Of a DNA stretch of 29,553 bases, positions 8,115-16,184 are shown in pieces. This DNA is from CAZKRU01 sp964555235. Lineage in GTDB: Bacteria > Verrucomicrobiota > Verrucomicrobiia > Methylacidiphilales > CAMAQI01. A program made the translations under genes and the position numbers. Position 1 is the stretch's first letter, and each line of letters begins with the position of its first letter. The stretch covers positions 1-29,553 of the forward strand of contig CAZKRU010000053.1 of assembly GCA_964555235.1 (NCBI GenBank), read 5' to 3'. Below the pieces are notes generated by a model that was given only the letters and a program-made list of their open reading frames with translations, made no database searches and had not been told where the DNA came from.

Positions 8115-9230
8115 ATGAGCCTCCCTCCTTCGGAACCGCTCCTGCTGGCCGGACATGCGTCGGTGCAGCGAATTGGGGTTTTTAAGTTTCGCAATATTGG
8201 AGATGTCTTGTTGATGACTCCGGCGATTCGAGCGGTGCGAAGGGCCTTTCCACGAGCAAAAATTACGGTGGTGGTTAATTCAGGGACGGAGGCGATGCTG
8301 CAAGGGAATCCGCATCTCGATGAAGTGCTGGTCTACGATCGGGAACGCCGCAAGGGGAGTCTCTGGGGTCGGCTTCGGTATGAGGCGACCTTTTTCCAAC
8401 AGATCTGGAAATGTCGTTTTGATCTGACGATTAATTTTGCGAGTGGGGAACGTCCCGGTTGGTGCTCGTTGTTTTCGGGAGCAAAATGGCGTACGGGTTA
8501 TTATAATTGGTGGTCGAAGTGGAATTGGCAGCGACTGGCATACACGCAGACGTATTATTATCCGGAAGGAAAGATGCATCAGGTGCCGTGGCATCTGAAT
8601 CTCCTGCAAAAATTAGGGATTGCTCCCGAGGGAATTGTGACGACGGAGACAGAACCGCTCGATTTGGTTCTTTCTGAAGACGTTCAACAGTGGGCGGGGA
8701 GAATGGTGCAGAGTCATGGACTTAAAAAATATGTCCAAGTGCATCCGGTCTCGCGCTGGCTTTTCAAGTGTTGGGATGATGTTCGCATGGCGCAGGTGAT
8801 CGACTGGTTGCAGGAAGAGAAAAAACTGGGAGTGATTTTAACGAGCGGTCCGGAGGAGCGCGAAATGGAGCGGGCCCGGAGAATTATTGGGTTGTGCCGG
8901 ATCAAACCGGTGACATTTATTGGAAATTTACGATTGGATCAAATGGGGGCGCTGATGGCGAAATCGGACGCATTTTTGGGAGTGGATACCGCCCCGATGC
9001 ACATGGCGGCTGCGCTCCGGGTTCCTGTGGTGGCGCTCTTTGGCCCGTCGGGAGTTCAGGATTGGAGTCCATGGGGGCCGAAGCGCGAGATTTTGGCCAA
9101 AGAATGTTTTTGTGGGGTGCAGCAAAAAGAGGGCTGTGATTGGAATGGCGTGCGCGCCTGTCTCTTGGCGACGAGCATGAGCGAGGTCAAAGCAGCTTTG
9201 GAACGGGCACTGGCGGAGGGACGGGATTGA
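8115..9230 (+). CDS. Glycosyltransferase family 9, LPS heptosyltransferase III-like
   Basis: The 371 aa cytoplasmic GT-B enzyme probably adds heptose (or a related sugar) to the LPS core. The N-terminal domain has RIGVFKFRNIGDVLLMTPAI, the usual GT9 opening. The C-terminal donor domain has VHPVSRWLFKCWDD and GVDTAPMHMAAALRVPVVA followed by LFGPSG and a W-x-P-WGP stretch, the pattern seen in WaaQ/RfaQ-type enzymes. A cysteine-rich patch (CFCGVQQKEGC, near residue 335) follows. It starts 4 bases after the msbA stop, so the two are co-transcribed. The exact sugar and linkage cannot be read from sequence; WaaC/WaaF-type activity is a less likely alternative. Confidence 0.85.
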   Translation: MSLPPSEPLLLAGHASVQRIGVFKFRNIGDVLLMTPAIRAVRRAFPRAKITVVVNSGTEAMLQGNPHLDEVLVYDRERRKGSLWGRLRYEATFFQQIWKCRFDLTINFASGERPGWCSLFSGAKWRTGYYNWWSKWNWQRLAYTQTYYYPEGKMHQVPWHLNLLQKLGIAPEGIVTTETEPLDLVLSEDVQQWAGRMVQSHGLKKYVQVHPVSRWLFKCWDDVRMAQVIDWLQEEKKLGVILTSGPEEREMERARRIIGLCRIKPVTFIGNLRLDQMGALMAKSDAFLGVDTAPMHMAAALRVPVVALFGPSGVQDWSPWGPKREILAKECFCGVQQKEGCDWNGVRACLLATSMSEVKAALERALAEGRD

Positions 9231-9261
9231 GGCTGAAGATCTGCTTTTCAAATCCTCCGAC

Positions 9262-9289
9262 TTGTCTTTCGTCAGAAAAAAGGTTAAAT
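9262..9289 (+). promoter_or_regulatory. Possible promoter upstream of the antitoxin-like gene
   Basis: TTGTCT (9262-9267), a 16-base spacer and TTAAAT (9284-9289) lie just ahead of the ATG at 9300. This is a weak match on both boxes. A transcript from it would have a leader of only a few bases. Confidence 0.25.
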
Positions 9290-9299
9290 TGCAGACATT

Positions 9300-9497
9300 A
9301 TGAGCGTTGCTGAACTCCTTCACGAAATCGACACCCTTCCCATTGAAGAGCGCTGGAAGGTGCTTGAGCATACGCGTCATTTGATCGAGCCGGAAATTCC
9401 CGATAGCTTCAAGCAGGCGATGGCAGAGATTGCGCGTGGTGAGGTAATTGAATTGGAGGACTTCGCGGCTTTGACCTGCCCGCAATGCTGCGCATAG
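9300..9497 (+). CDS. Orphan addiction-module antitoxin-like protein, C-terminus derived from a REP hairpin
   Basis: This 65 aa protein opens MSVAELLHEIDTLPIEERW and continues with IPDSFKQAMAEIARGEV, the pattern of small antitoxins of the addiction-module component type that usually precede a RelE/ParE-like toxin. No toxin gene follows. The last seven codons (for CPQCCA and the TAG stop) lie inside the REP-like hairpin at 9475-9513, so the hairpin has replaced the natural end by probably only a few residues. The fold could still be intact. It may be a decaying remnant of a toxin-antitoxin pair or a solitary antitoxin. No strong ribosome site is visible. Confidence 0.6.
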   Translation: MSVAELLHEIDTLPIEERWKVLEHTRHLIEPEIPDSFKQAMAEIARGEVIELEDFAALTCPQCCA

Positions 9498-9513
9498 CGT
9501 TGCAGGCGGGGGT
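9475..9513. repeat. REP-like palindrome, copy A
   Basis: The 39-base hairpin begins CCTGCCCGCAATGC and ends GCGTTGCAGGCGGG plus GGT. The arms pair over 14 positions: 11 Watson-Crick, 2 G-U and 1 mismatch, with an 8-base loop. It overlaps the end of the antitoxin-like gene. Copy B at 9604-9645 has the same arms with a longer loop. Confidence 0.75.
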
Positions 9514-9550
9514 AAAATCGGTTTTAACCGCCAAGACTCGACGGCCTCAA
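9511..9550 (+). repeat. Dispersed repeat copy without REP insertion
   Basis: This 40-base stretch contains GGTTTTAACCGCCAAG (9520-9535) directly joined to ACTCGACGGCCTCAA (9536-9550). The same two halves occur at 27582-27606 and 27644-27658, where a 37-base hairpin separates them. Identity over the two halves together is 38 of 40. Confidence 0.8.
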
Positions 9551-9575
9551 GGTGGTTTGGATTTGAAAACAAAAT

Positions 9576-9602
9576 CCCTTCGATTGAGCTTTTGCGTCGT
9601 TG
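9576..9602 (-). repeat. Dispersed CAACGACGCAAA repeat, reverse copy
   Basis: On the reverse strand this reads CAACGACGCAAAAGCTCAAT and then CGAAGGG. The first 17 bases match 4967-4983 in all but one place, within the palindromic element after lptB. A related forward copy lies at 9668-9693 (GACCGCAACGACTCGAAGGG and following). The two copies face each other around REP copy B. Confidence 0.6.
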
Positions 9603-9603
9603 C

Positions 9604-9645
9604 CCTGCCCGCAATGCCTACGGCATAGCCGTTGCAGGCGGGGGT
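9604..9645. repeat. REP-like palindrome, copy B
   Basis: The 42-base hairpin has the same arms as copy A (CCTGCCCGCAATGC and GTTGCAGGCGGGGGT), but its loop differs (CTACGGCATAGC). It sits between inverted copies of the dispersed repeat and upstream of the HAD gene. Loop divergence with arm conservation is what a selected or recently copied hairpin would show. Confidence 0.75.
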
Positions 9646-9730
9646 GGAAATGTCAACGATCCGATTAGACCGCAACGACTCGAAGGGAGGCTCTCATGGA
9701 TTGGGTATTTCCATTTTGGACACCAATGTG

Positions 9731-10381
9731 ATGAAATCACTGATTTTCTTTGATGCAGGCGGCACGCTGGTTTATCCGGCCCGGAAGATCGGCGAGTTTT
9801 ATGCAGAAGTCGGGAGGGAGTTTGGACAATCCTTTGACCCCCTTCGAGTGAATGAGGGGTTTAAGGCAGGATTCCGAGCGTTTCGGCCTCGTGCAGTAGA
9901 AACGATTCCAACGAACGGAGATGATCGCCTTTGGTGGCGTCAGGTGGTTCTCAACAGTCTTGAGCAAGAGAGGTTGACTTCAGATTTCGACTTCGATGAA
10001 TTTTACGAAACGCTGTATCACCGATTCGAAAACCCAGAGTGGTGGAAGCTTTTTCCGGACGTGCTTCCCGTTTTGATGGAGCTTCAGGCCCGAGGGACTC
10101 GTTTGGCGGTTCTTTCAAATTGGGATGCACGACTGCACTCAATCTTGAATGGGTTGGGAGTGGGACATTTTTTTGAAAAGCGATTCATCAGTGCTGAAAT
10201 GGGATTCGAAAAACCGATGCCGGAGATTTATCGAAAGGCGTGCGAAGCGATGAAAGTGGAGTTACGTGACGTTTGCGTGGTGGGTGATGATGAAGTGAAT
10301 GATTTGGAAATGCCGAAGCGGTTGGGAATGGACGCGTATTGGGTTTCGCGCCCCGAGCGGACGCTTGAGGGAGTGCTCTAA
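9731..10381 (+). CDS. HAD-superfamily hydrolase
   Basis: The 216 aa haloacid dehalogenase-type phosphatase has motif I FFDAGGTLV with nucleophile Asp8, motif II Ser129 in AVLSNWD, motif III Lys161 in GFEKPMPEIY, and motif IV GDDEVND (185-191). The second aspartate of the usual DxD is replaced (DAG), as in many HDHD3-like or DAGGTL proteins, so a general acid may be missing or supplied elsewhere. An alpha-helical cap lies between motifs I and II. I choose the ATG at 9731 because the in-frame extension back to 9632 is repeat sequence. Its TAA overlaps the reverse-strand stop of the next gene (10378-10380). The substrate is unknown. Confidence 0.83.
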   Translation: MKSLIFFDAGGTLVYPARKIGEFYAEVGREFGQSFDPLRVNEGFKAGFRAFRPRAVETIPTNGDDRLWWRQVVLNSLEQERLTSDFDFDEFYETLYHRFENPEWWKLFPDVLPVLMELQARGTRLAVLSNWDARLHSILNGLGVGHFFEKRFISAEMGFEKPMPEIYRKACEAMKVELRDVCVVGDDEVNDLEMPKRLGMDAYWVSRPERTLEGVL

Positions 10382-11097
10382 GTTCGGTTGCGATGATGGT
10401 TGATGAGTTGTGGGTAGGAATCGGAACTTTCTTTGACAGAATTTCCAAATTGGGAGGGATCGCGATGCGGGGTGATCTCAAAATGTTTACAGGTAAGACT
10501 CCAGAGGGATTGATCCTCACGATGTGCAACGAAATCCGGATATTCAGGAGCCAGCCGACTGGGAGATGATTGAAGAAGGTGAGGGTTGGTACACCAAAAG
10601 AACCACTGCTCCACGACGGCGCGTGCGATTGGATTGTTGCGAAAGAGGAAATAGCTGCCGGCGAGTTGAGGGGTTTGAGTGTAGCGAGGCGTGTCGCTTC
10701 CGGTGAGAATGAGGGCGTCGCGTTGAGTGTAGGCACGCTCCTGTTGATCGAGGGCAAAGGTGACAATTCCCGAGGGCTCTTGTAAAGCGATCTCAATAAG
10801 TGGATCAACTGAGTGAATCCATTCCGCTCCCGAATCGCAGTAACAAAGAATTTCCCCTTCCTCCATTCGAGTAAGAGTTTTTTGGATTAAGTAAGGCTTC
10901 CAAAGCCAGAGGCCGGCGCCTCGAGGGTTGCGAAAAATGGTCCGGTGTTTCCACTTAAAAAAAAGATCAATGTGGATCGAGGTGTATGGAATGGCGCGAT
11001 CAAATCTTCCCTGTTGCAGTGCGGATTCACAGCAGCGTTTTTGAGATTCCTTGAAGGCGCCGCTGGCGTAGCAAATGACGGTTTTGAGGGGTTTCAT
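10378..11097 (-). CDS. Possible glycosyltransferase of the glycan cluster
   Basis: The 239 aa soluble protein has no membrane segment. It shows RGAGLWLWKPYLI (59-71) and GEILCYCDSGAEW (81-93), a combination I associate with small polysaccharide-biosynthesis glycosyltransferases of uncertain family; YCDSG could serve as a DxD-like metal site. Later blocks are QLAGSYFLFRNN and HREDQSLWSL, resembling the end of GT32-like enzymes. It is the last gene of the reverse-strand cluster and starts inside the acyltransferase stop (ATGA overlap), so it is probably co-translated with it. The glycosyltransferase role is inferred from motif and context. Confidence 0.6.
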   Translation of the reverse strand: MKPLKTVICYASGAFKESQKRCCESALQQGRFDRAIPYTSIHIDLFFKWKHRTIFRNPRGAGLWLWKPYLIQKTLTRMEEGEILCYCDSGAEWIHSVDPLIEIALQEPSGIVTFALDQQERAYTQRDALILTGSDTPRYTQTPQLAGSYFLFRNNPIARAVVEQWFFWCTNPHLLQSSPSRLAPEYPDFVAHREDQSLWSLTCKHFEITPHRDPSQFGNSVKESSDSYPQLINHHRNRT

Positions 11098-12188
11098 GAA
11101 GATTGGTCTCCAAGTCTCTGGCGAAGTTTTTGGCGTAACGGCGTTTCGAAATAACGGTAGGAGAGCTCTGCGAGAATAAAAGCTCCAAGAAACGAAAAAG
11201 TCAGCATCAGAAGTTTTGCGGGATCAGGGAATTCCCCGGCTGAATTTCGGGAAGGCCAGAGAATCAATCGGCAGAAGAATTCCTTCAAGGGGAGGTGAAT
11301 TAAATAAATCGAGTAGGATCGTTCCCCTAAATAGGAGAGAAGAGGATGGGAAAGAATTTTAGAGAGAGGGGTCTCATTTGTGGCGGTGCAGAGAACCAGA
11401 ATAAAAAAGAGCGGCGCCAGAAAATTGGGTGGGAGACCGGTGGCGAGGATTAAGAGAACGGCTGCAACCGTGGTCATCTCCAGATAGGTCATCCGTTTCA
11501 GGTTAAAATGTACCGTCTCACTCAGAATAAAACGAATTGAAAAGCCGGCGGTAAAGCCAAAGAGTCCTCGAAAGAGGCAAATCGATGTCTCAGGGATTAA
11601 TTCAATCGAAGTCCATGGGAGGGTTTTACATGTCATCAGGAGAAGGCTCCCTCCCGCTCCCAGAATCCACCAACAGAGCGAGCTCTTTTTTGGAAATCGA
11701 TTTAAAGACCAAATCAACAAAGGAAACAAACTCACGTAGAGAAACGCCTCTACCGAGAGGGACCAGGCCGGGCCATTAATTGAATTGTGAAAACCGGAAT
11801 AAAGTCCGTTGAGTAGGAAAAGATTGTTTAGGATTCGACTTGGATCAAGATTGGGGCTTGGAATGTGATGCCTCAGGGCACTGTAGAGATCGAGTGTAAT
11901 CACAAACAGCAAAGTTACGACGGCAAGAGGGTAGATCCGGGCGAATCGAGCAACGAAATAGGAGCGCCAATGAATTTTTGGTTGCGCCCCATAGACATGA
12001 GCGAGGATAAAGCCGCTCAGGACAAAAAAGAGATCCACTGCTTCATGGCTCCAATTTAAAAACAAGTAAATGGATTGCGTGTAAGGATTCGGAAAAAACA
12101 AATCGATTTGAAGATGAGCCATCAGGACGACCAATGCGGCAATTCCGCGCAGGCCGGTATGAGCGGTGATGTTCCGGGGGAGGATCAT
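11094..12188 (-). CDS. Membrane O-acyltransferase (acyltransferase 3 family)
   Basis: This 364 aa multi-pass membrane protein would transfer acetyl or other acyl groups to a sugar hydroxyl. It begins ITAHTGLRGIAALVVLMAHL, the family opening, with His residues at the usual catalytic places, then VDLFFVLSGFILAHVYG and YFVARFARIYPL, all hallmarks of the OafA/NodX type. GERSYSIYLIHLPL near the C-terminus is also typical. I start at the ATG at 12188 because it gives an ATGA overlap with the upstream gene's stop; the frame stays open to 12638, but that part only shadows the neighbouring gene. It probably acetylates the glycan made by this cluster. Confidence 0.87.
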   Translation of the reverse strand: MILPRNITAHTGLRGIAALVVLMAHLQIDLFFPNPYTQSIYLFLNWSHEAVDLFFVLSGFILAHVYGAQPKIHWRSYFVARFARIYPLAVVTLLFVITLDLYSALRHHIPSPNLDPSRILNNLFLLNGLYSGFHNSINGPAWSLSVEAFLYVSLFPLLIWSLNRFPKKSSLCWWILGAGGSLLLMTCKTLPWTSIELIPETSICLFRGLFGFTAGFSIRFILSETVHFNLKRMTYLEMTTVAAVLLILATGLPPNFLAPLFFILVLCTATNETPLSKILSHPLLSYLGERSYSIYLIHLPLKEFFCRLILWPSRNSAGEFPDPAKLLMLTFSFLGAFILAELSYRYFETPLRQKLRQRLGDQSS

Positions 12189-13147
12189 GTGCGGAAGGTT
12201 TTTAATTGGCGGGAGAGTGCTTGAAAATATTTTAAGCCAAGGATTTTTCGGAGCCAGTAGCCGGAACGGGAAAGAGAGGGACCCAGCGCGACTTCGTTCA
12301 TCCAATGATTCCATTCGACTTCGGCAATCTGTGCAAACTCCATTCGATCCGCTTGAAGGGCTTTGCTGTAAAGATCTTCGTATTGTCGCATCAGGTGTGC
12401 GGCTTGACTGGGGCTGATGGGAATGGATCGCTGACTTAAAAAGCGGAGACTGCTTTGAACGGCGGTATGACATCCATGAAACCAACGTTCGATTCCTCCG
12501 CTCGTGGAGCGCGACCCTTCGGGGGCAAGATAGTAACGGGCTCCAGCGATAGGAGCGAAGATCACGGAAGTTTGATGAAAAAGTTTGAACCAAAAAGGGA
12601 CGTCTTCGGCAAGCCAGCGATCCAGGGCTTCTTCCCATTGGAATTCTGAGGTGAGGAGCGCGCGTTTGACGATGGCGGCATGAGGGGGCCAGGCACCAAA
12701 GGCAATGGAATAGGCGAGGAGTGCCTCGCGATTGCCATTCGACCCAGGAGCCTGCTTGATCAAGGGAGGGTGGCCTTCCTGAAGTTCAACCCAGGAAGAG
12801 GCGATGATTCCGGTATCGGGATTTGCGAGGGCCGTTTGAATCATAATTTCAAAATAATCCGGATCAATCTCGTCATCTGCATCGAGAAAATGAACCCAGG
12901 TTCCCCGGGCGGCCTGGAGGCCAACGTTGCGAGCGGTGCCGGGCCCTTTTTTATCGGTGACGATCAGCGTGATTCGAGGATCGTCGAATTTCTTCACACG
13001 GTCAGGTCCGTCATCGGTGGAATGATTTTCAATCACGATCATTTCCCAATCGGTCACGGATTGCGCAAGAACGGATCGCACGGTTCGCTCCACGGTGGCG
13101 CATTTATTGTGAAGGGGAGTGATGATGCTGATCAATGGGGTTTTCAC
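12185..13147 (-). CDS. Glycosyltransferase family 2
   Basis: The 320 aa protein has a GT-A fold N-terminus: ISIITPLHNKCATVERTVRS, then ENHSTDDG, then GPGTARNVGLQAARG and the DxD-type metal site LDADDEID (88-95). The C-terminal part (about 120-320) has no clear domain but includes WLAEDVPFWFKL, a common acceptor-side ED motif of GT2 enzymes. It overlaps both neighbours by ATGA, within the reverse-strand operon. It likely adds one sugar to the lipid-linked repeat unit on the cytoplasmic side. Donor and acceptor are unknown. Confidence 0.88.
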   Translation of the reverse strand: MKTPLISIITPLHNKCATVERTVRSVLAQSVTDWEMIVIENHSTDDGPDRVKKFDDPRITLIVTDKKGPGTARNVGLQAARGTWVHFLDADDEIDPDYFEIMIQTALANPDTGIIASSWVELQEGHPPLIKQAPGSNGNREALLAYSIAFGAWPPHAAIVKRALLTSEFQWEEALDRWLAEDVPFWFKLFHQTSVIFAPIAGARYYLAPEGSRSTSGGIERWFHGCHTAVQSSLRFLSQRSIPISPSQAAHLMRQYEDLYSKALQADRMEFAQIAEVEWNHWMNEVALGPSLSRSGYWLRKILGLKYFQALSRQLKTFRT

Positions 13148-14271
13148 GATTCACTCATGAGAGGAAGATTTATAGCGGATTCAAACATCTGTTGATATTG
13201 CGGAAGCACTTGAGTCCAAGAATAAGTTTCATGAAAACGGCGGAGATTTTTTTGTGCAATGAGTTCGCATTCATGAGGGTCATGGCTGAGGGATTGAATT
13301 CGTTTTGCTAAAGCGTTTGGTTCCGTCATATCCACGTAGCAGGCCTCTTGATCAACAATCGAGCGCGCGCCCGGATGGGGATGAACGAGGAGAGGGCAGG
13401 AGGATCCCATTGCCTCGCAAATGGCCCGACCAAATCCCTCGTCGAGTGAGCAAAGGACCATGATCGAAGCTGCAGCGAAGTGGTACGGAATTTCTTTTGG
13501 AGAAACGGAAGTGAATTGGTAGGAGTTTGCTTTGAGGAGATTTCGAGCGAGCACTCGAAGTGATCGGGTCTCTTCTTCCACTTGTCCTGCCATCACTAAA
13601 TAATAGTGCTCTGGATCGAGTTTCGAAAATTCCTGAATGAGCCAATCGATTCGCTTCGGATGGAAATTCAAGGCGGCAACACAGAGAACTACCATTTTAT
13701 TTTCAGGCCAGCCATGATTCCGACGATAAAGTTTAAGATCGAAATCGCGCGGAATTTGTTGCTGAGGATCTTCAAATCCATTCGGAACTAAAAAAGAACG
13801 CCGCCGTTCCAATCCTGCAGCAATCCCTTTCTCGTGTTGAATCGGAACTTTTTGTTGAATGGCGTCGTACCGGCGGCAGTACTCGGGGGGGAGGGGGGCG
13901 CCGTTGGCAAACAGAAATCGGGTTCGCAAAGGAAGAGTGGTTCGCACACGGAGAAGGAAGTCTCCCAAAAGCTGATCGGCAAAGTAGAGGACGTCGTAAT
14001 CTTCATGCAGAAGATGAGGGAGAAGAGAGAGGCCGAAGGTCACGCATTCCATTTGATAACGCCGATAGGGACGAACGTAGGGAGCGAGTCGGTACCCCGC
14101 TGCATTGCGAGTCAGGCAAGGTAACGCCGTTTCTCGAACCGCCGAAGCCCCGGTTCCCTTGTAGAGATGATAGTGAGGATCGTGTTTTAGTTTTTCAAAA
14201 AGCTCTCGCAGGGAGACTTCGTAACCTCGACGAATGTGATCCATTCCAGGACAGGCAAGGGCGATTTTCAT
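13144..14271 (-). CDS. Glycosyltransferase family 4 (GT-B fold)
   Basis: The 375 aa protein starts MKIALACPGMDHIRRGYEV. Its C-terminal donor-binding half has VLCVAALNFHPKRIDWLIQ, YLVMAGQ, SLDEGFGRAICEAMGSSCPL (the E-x7-E signature) and YSWTQVLPQY. The start at 14271 overlaps the stop of the asparagine synthase by ATGA; an extension to 14298 is possible but would lose that. It belongs to the same reverse-strand glycan operon. The sugar is not deducible. Confidence 0.88.
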   Translation of the reverse strand: MKIALACPGMDHIRRGYEVSLRELFEKLKHDPHYHLYKGTGASAVRETALPCLTRNAAGYRLAPYVRPYRRYQMECVTFGLSLLPHLLHEDYDVLYFADQLLGDFLLRVRTTLPLRTRFLFANGAPLPPEYCRRYDAIQQKVPIQHEKGIAAGLERRRSFLVPNGFEDPQQQIPRDFDLKLYRRNHGWPENKMVVLCVAALNFHPKRIDWLIQEFSKLDPEHYYLVMAGQVEEETRSLRVLARNLLKANSYQFTSVSPKEIPYHFAAASIMVLCSLDEGFGRAICEAMGSSCPLLVHPHPGARSIVDQEACYVDMTEPNALAKRIQSLSHDPHECELIAQKNLRRFHETYSWTQVLPQYQQMFESAINLPLMSES

Positions 14272-16175
14272 GAGAGTGAAGCGATCCGCCGCCACCAAAT
14301 TTCCAGCAGCAATAATTTATAGAGATAGAAAGAATTTCGAGGATGAGCTTCCAGGGTTGGAATTGCTTCGGAGCGGAGAACTCCAGCTTCTACCAAGGAA
14401 CCCTTTCGAAGGAGGTGGCCATGCTTTTGATAAACAGCACGCATCCACTCTTTCCAAGGAGGTTGAAACGGTTGCTTGGTGCGCTGAAGCAGGGTGGGGG
14501 GGAGAAGATCCTCTACGGATTTTTTGAGGCGATCTTTCGAAGGGAGCTGATGATCGGGATGAGTTTTACGCAAACCGATGGCGACTTCCATTAATCGAAA
14601 ATCGACCAATGGAACTCGGGTTTCAACTCCGGATGCCATGCTCACGCGATCGCCCAAGGCAAGGCAATTGGATGTAAGCCAGGTTGAAATCAGGATCTGG
14701 GTCATTCGTGTCGGTAGATCCGACTCCTGATCCACATCAAAGCGAAAAGGTAGTGACGAATTGTGTTGAGAGAGTGAGCGGAGGAAGTCCGAGGGATGAA
14801 CCTTGGAGGAGAGACGTTGAGCGGTGAGAAAGTCGGGCAGGAGATTCTGGCAGACGGATTGCTGGCGTTCCGTTGGATCGATGAGGCCAGCTTCAAAACC
14901 ACGATGGAGTGCATGAGTGAAAAAATCGGGAATTTTCCGACTGACTTGAAGCCGTTGCCAAAGGGGCGTCTGGGAAAGACGACGCAGGAGCGAGTAGTCG
15001 GATGCAGGGAGAAGCGGTTGCGCGGATTGTTTTTTTTGAGTCAGCTTGAGGGCTTTCCGAAACCATTCATACCCCCAAAACAATTCATCGCCACCAATCC
15101 CGGTAAGAAGAACTTTGAATCCTTGATCGGCCGCTCCTCGCGCAACTGCGTAGTGACCGTAAGCAGCGAGGTCGGCAATGGGGTCGTCAAGGAGGGAGAC
15201 GAGTTCCGGGAAAAAATCGGACATTCCTTCGGGATGAAGTTCAATTTCGTGAAATTCAACGCCACAATGTTTGGCTGTTTCCCGGGCTAACAAACGTTCG
15301 TCACCGGAGGGAGCTCCTTGATATCCAATGCAAAAAGCGTGAAGCGTTTCAGGGCTTCGTTTTGCAGCGAGTGCGGTGATGATTCCGGAGTCGAGGCCTC
15401 CGCTCAAGGCAATGGCAACTGGCACATCCGAACGAAGGGTCAGATCGGTGACCGTTTCCAATTCCTGACGCAGGCGCCGCTCCGGAGAATCATCGATCGC
15501 GGGGGCGGAGTGAAGCGTCCAGTAAGGTTTTGGATCGGATTGGTAATGATTGGGGCGAAGCAGGAGCGAATGAGCGGCAGGAAGTTTGTGAACTCCTTGA
15601 AGGGGAGTGGCGGGTTCGGGGACATATTGATAATGAAGATATTGATCAATCGCTGCAGGATTCAGTTGCGGACGAATGCACGAGAGTTTGAGGAGGGCCT
15701 TGAGTTCTGAGGCGAAATAAAATCCGCTGGAGTTGTGGGTGTAGTAGAGCGGCTTTTCACCACAGCGATCTCGTGCGAGAAAAAGCGTTTGATCGCGTTC
15801 ATCCCAAATGCCAAAGGCAAACATTCCTCGGAATTTTTGAAGGCAACTGACCCCCCATGTGGCATAGGAAGCGAGGAGAACTTCGGTATCGCCCCCGCTC
15901 TTGAAAGCCCAGGTGGTAAGCTCTTTTCGAATTTCGAGATAGTTGTAGATTTCACCGTTAAAAACGAGGTGATAGCGCCCATCCGGGGAAGCCATTGGTT
16001 GACTGGCGTGATTGGAAAGATCCAAAATGGAGAGCCGCGTGTGGGCGAGTCCAATATGGGGAGCGGTCCAGATTCCAGAGCCATCCGGTCCGCGATGCTG
16101 GAGGGCGGCAATCGCCTTTTCCAGATTCTCCGGCTTGTCTGGATTCGGTTTTAAAATTCCAGCGATCCCGCACAT
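14268..16175 (-). CDS. asnB: Asparagine synthase (glutamine-hydrolysing)-like amidotransferase
   Basis: The 635 aa protein has an N-terminal class II glutaminase domain with nucleophile Cys2 (MCGIAGIL), LQHRGPDGSG and VFNGEIYNY. The C-terminal synthetase domain has the ATP pyrophosphatase loop SGGLDS (258-263), GIGGDELFWGY and SMASGVETRVPLVD. All catalytic landmarks are present, so it should be active. It lies 9 bases after the upstream GT2 stop and overlaps the GT4 start. AsnB homologues in polysaccharide clusters are thought to amidate uronic acid or other carboxyl sugars, so here it may modify a glycan rather than make asparagine. That is inference. Confidence 0.92.
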   Translation of the reverse strand: MCGIAGILKPNPDKPENLEKAIAALQHRGPDGSGIWTAPHIGLAHTRLSILDLSNHASQPMASPDGRYHLVFNGEIYNYLEIRKELTTWAFKSGGDTEVLLASYATWGVSCLQKFRGMFAFGIWDERDQTLFLARDRCGEKPLYYTHNSSGFYFASELKALLKLSCIRPQLNPAAIDQYLHYQYVPEPATPLQGVHKLPAAHSLLLRPNHYQSDPKPYWTLHSAPAIDDSPERRLRQELETVTDLTLRSDVPVAIALSGGLDSGIITALAAKRSPETLHAFCIGYQGAPSGDERLLARETAKHCGVEFHEIELHPEGMSDFFPELVSLLDDPIADLAAYGHYAVARGAADQGFKVLLTGIGGDELFWGYEWFRKALKLTQKKQSAQPLLPASDYSLLRRLSQTPLWQRLQVSRKIPDFFTHALHRGFEAGLIDPTERQQSVCQNLLPDFLTAQRLSSKVHPSDFLRSLSQHNSSLPFRFDVDQESDLPTRMTQILISTWLTSNCLALGDRVSMASGVETRVPLVDFRLMEVAIGLRKTHPDHQLPSKDRLKKSVEDLLPPTLLQRTKQPFQPPWKEWMRAVYQKHGHLLRKGSLVEAGVLRSEAIPTLEAHPRNSFYLYKLLLLEIWWRRIASLS

Positions 16176-16184
16176 GTCAAAAGG

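Noticed and set aside
9475..9645. Two similar hairpins and repeats as a CRISPR array
   Set aside because: Only two units, unequal loops, palindromic arms, and no cas genes; REP-like elements explain them better.
12189..12638. In-frame N-terminal extension of the acyltransferase
   Set aside because: Arg/Ser-rich residues overlap the GT2 gene in another frame; the ATG at 12188 gives the proper family opening and an ATGA overlap.
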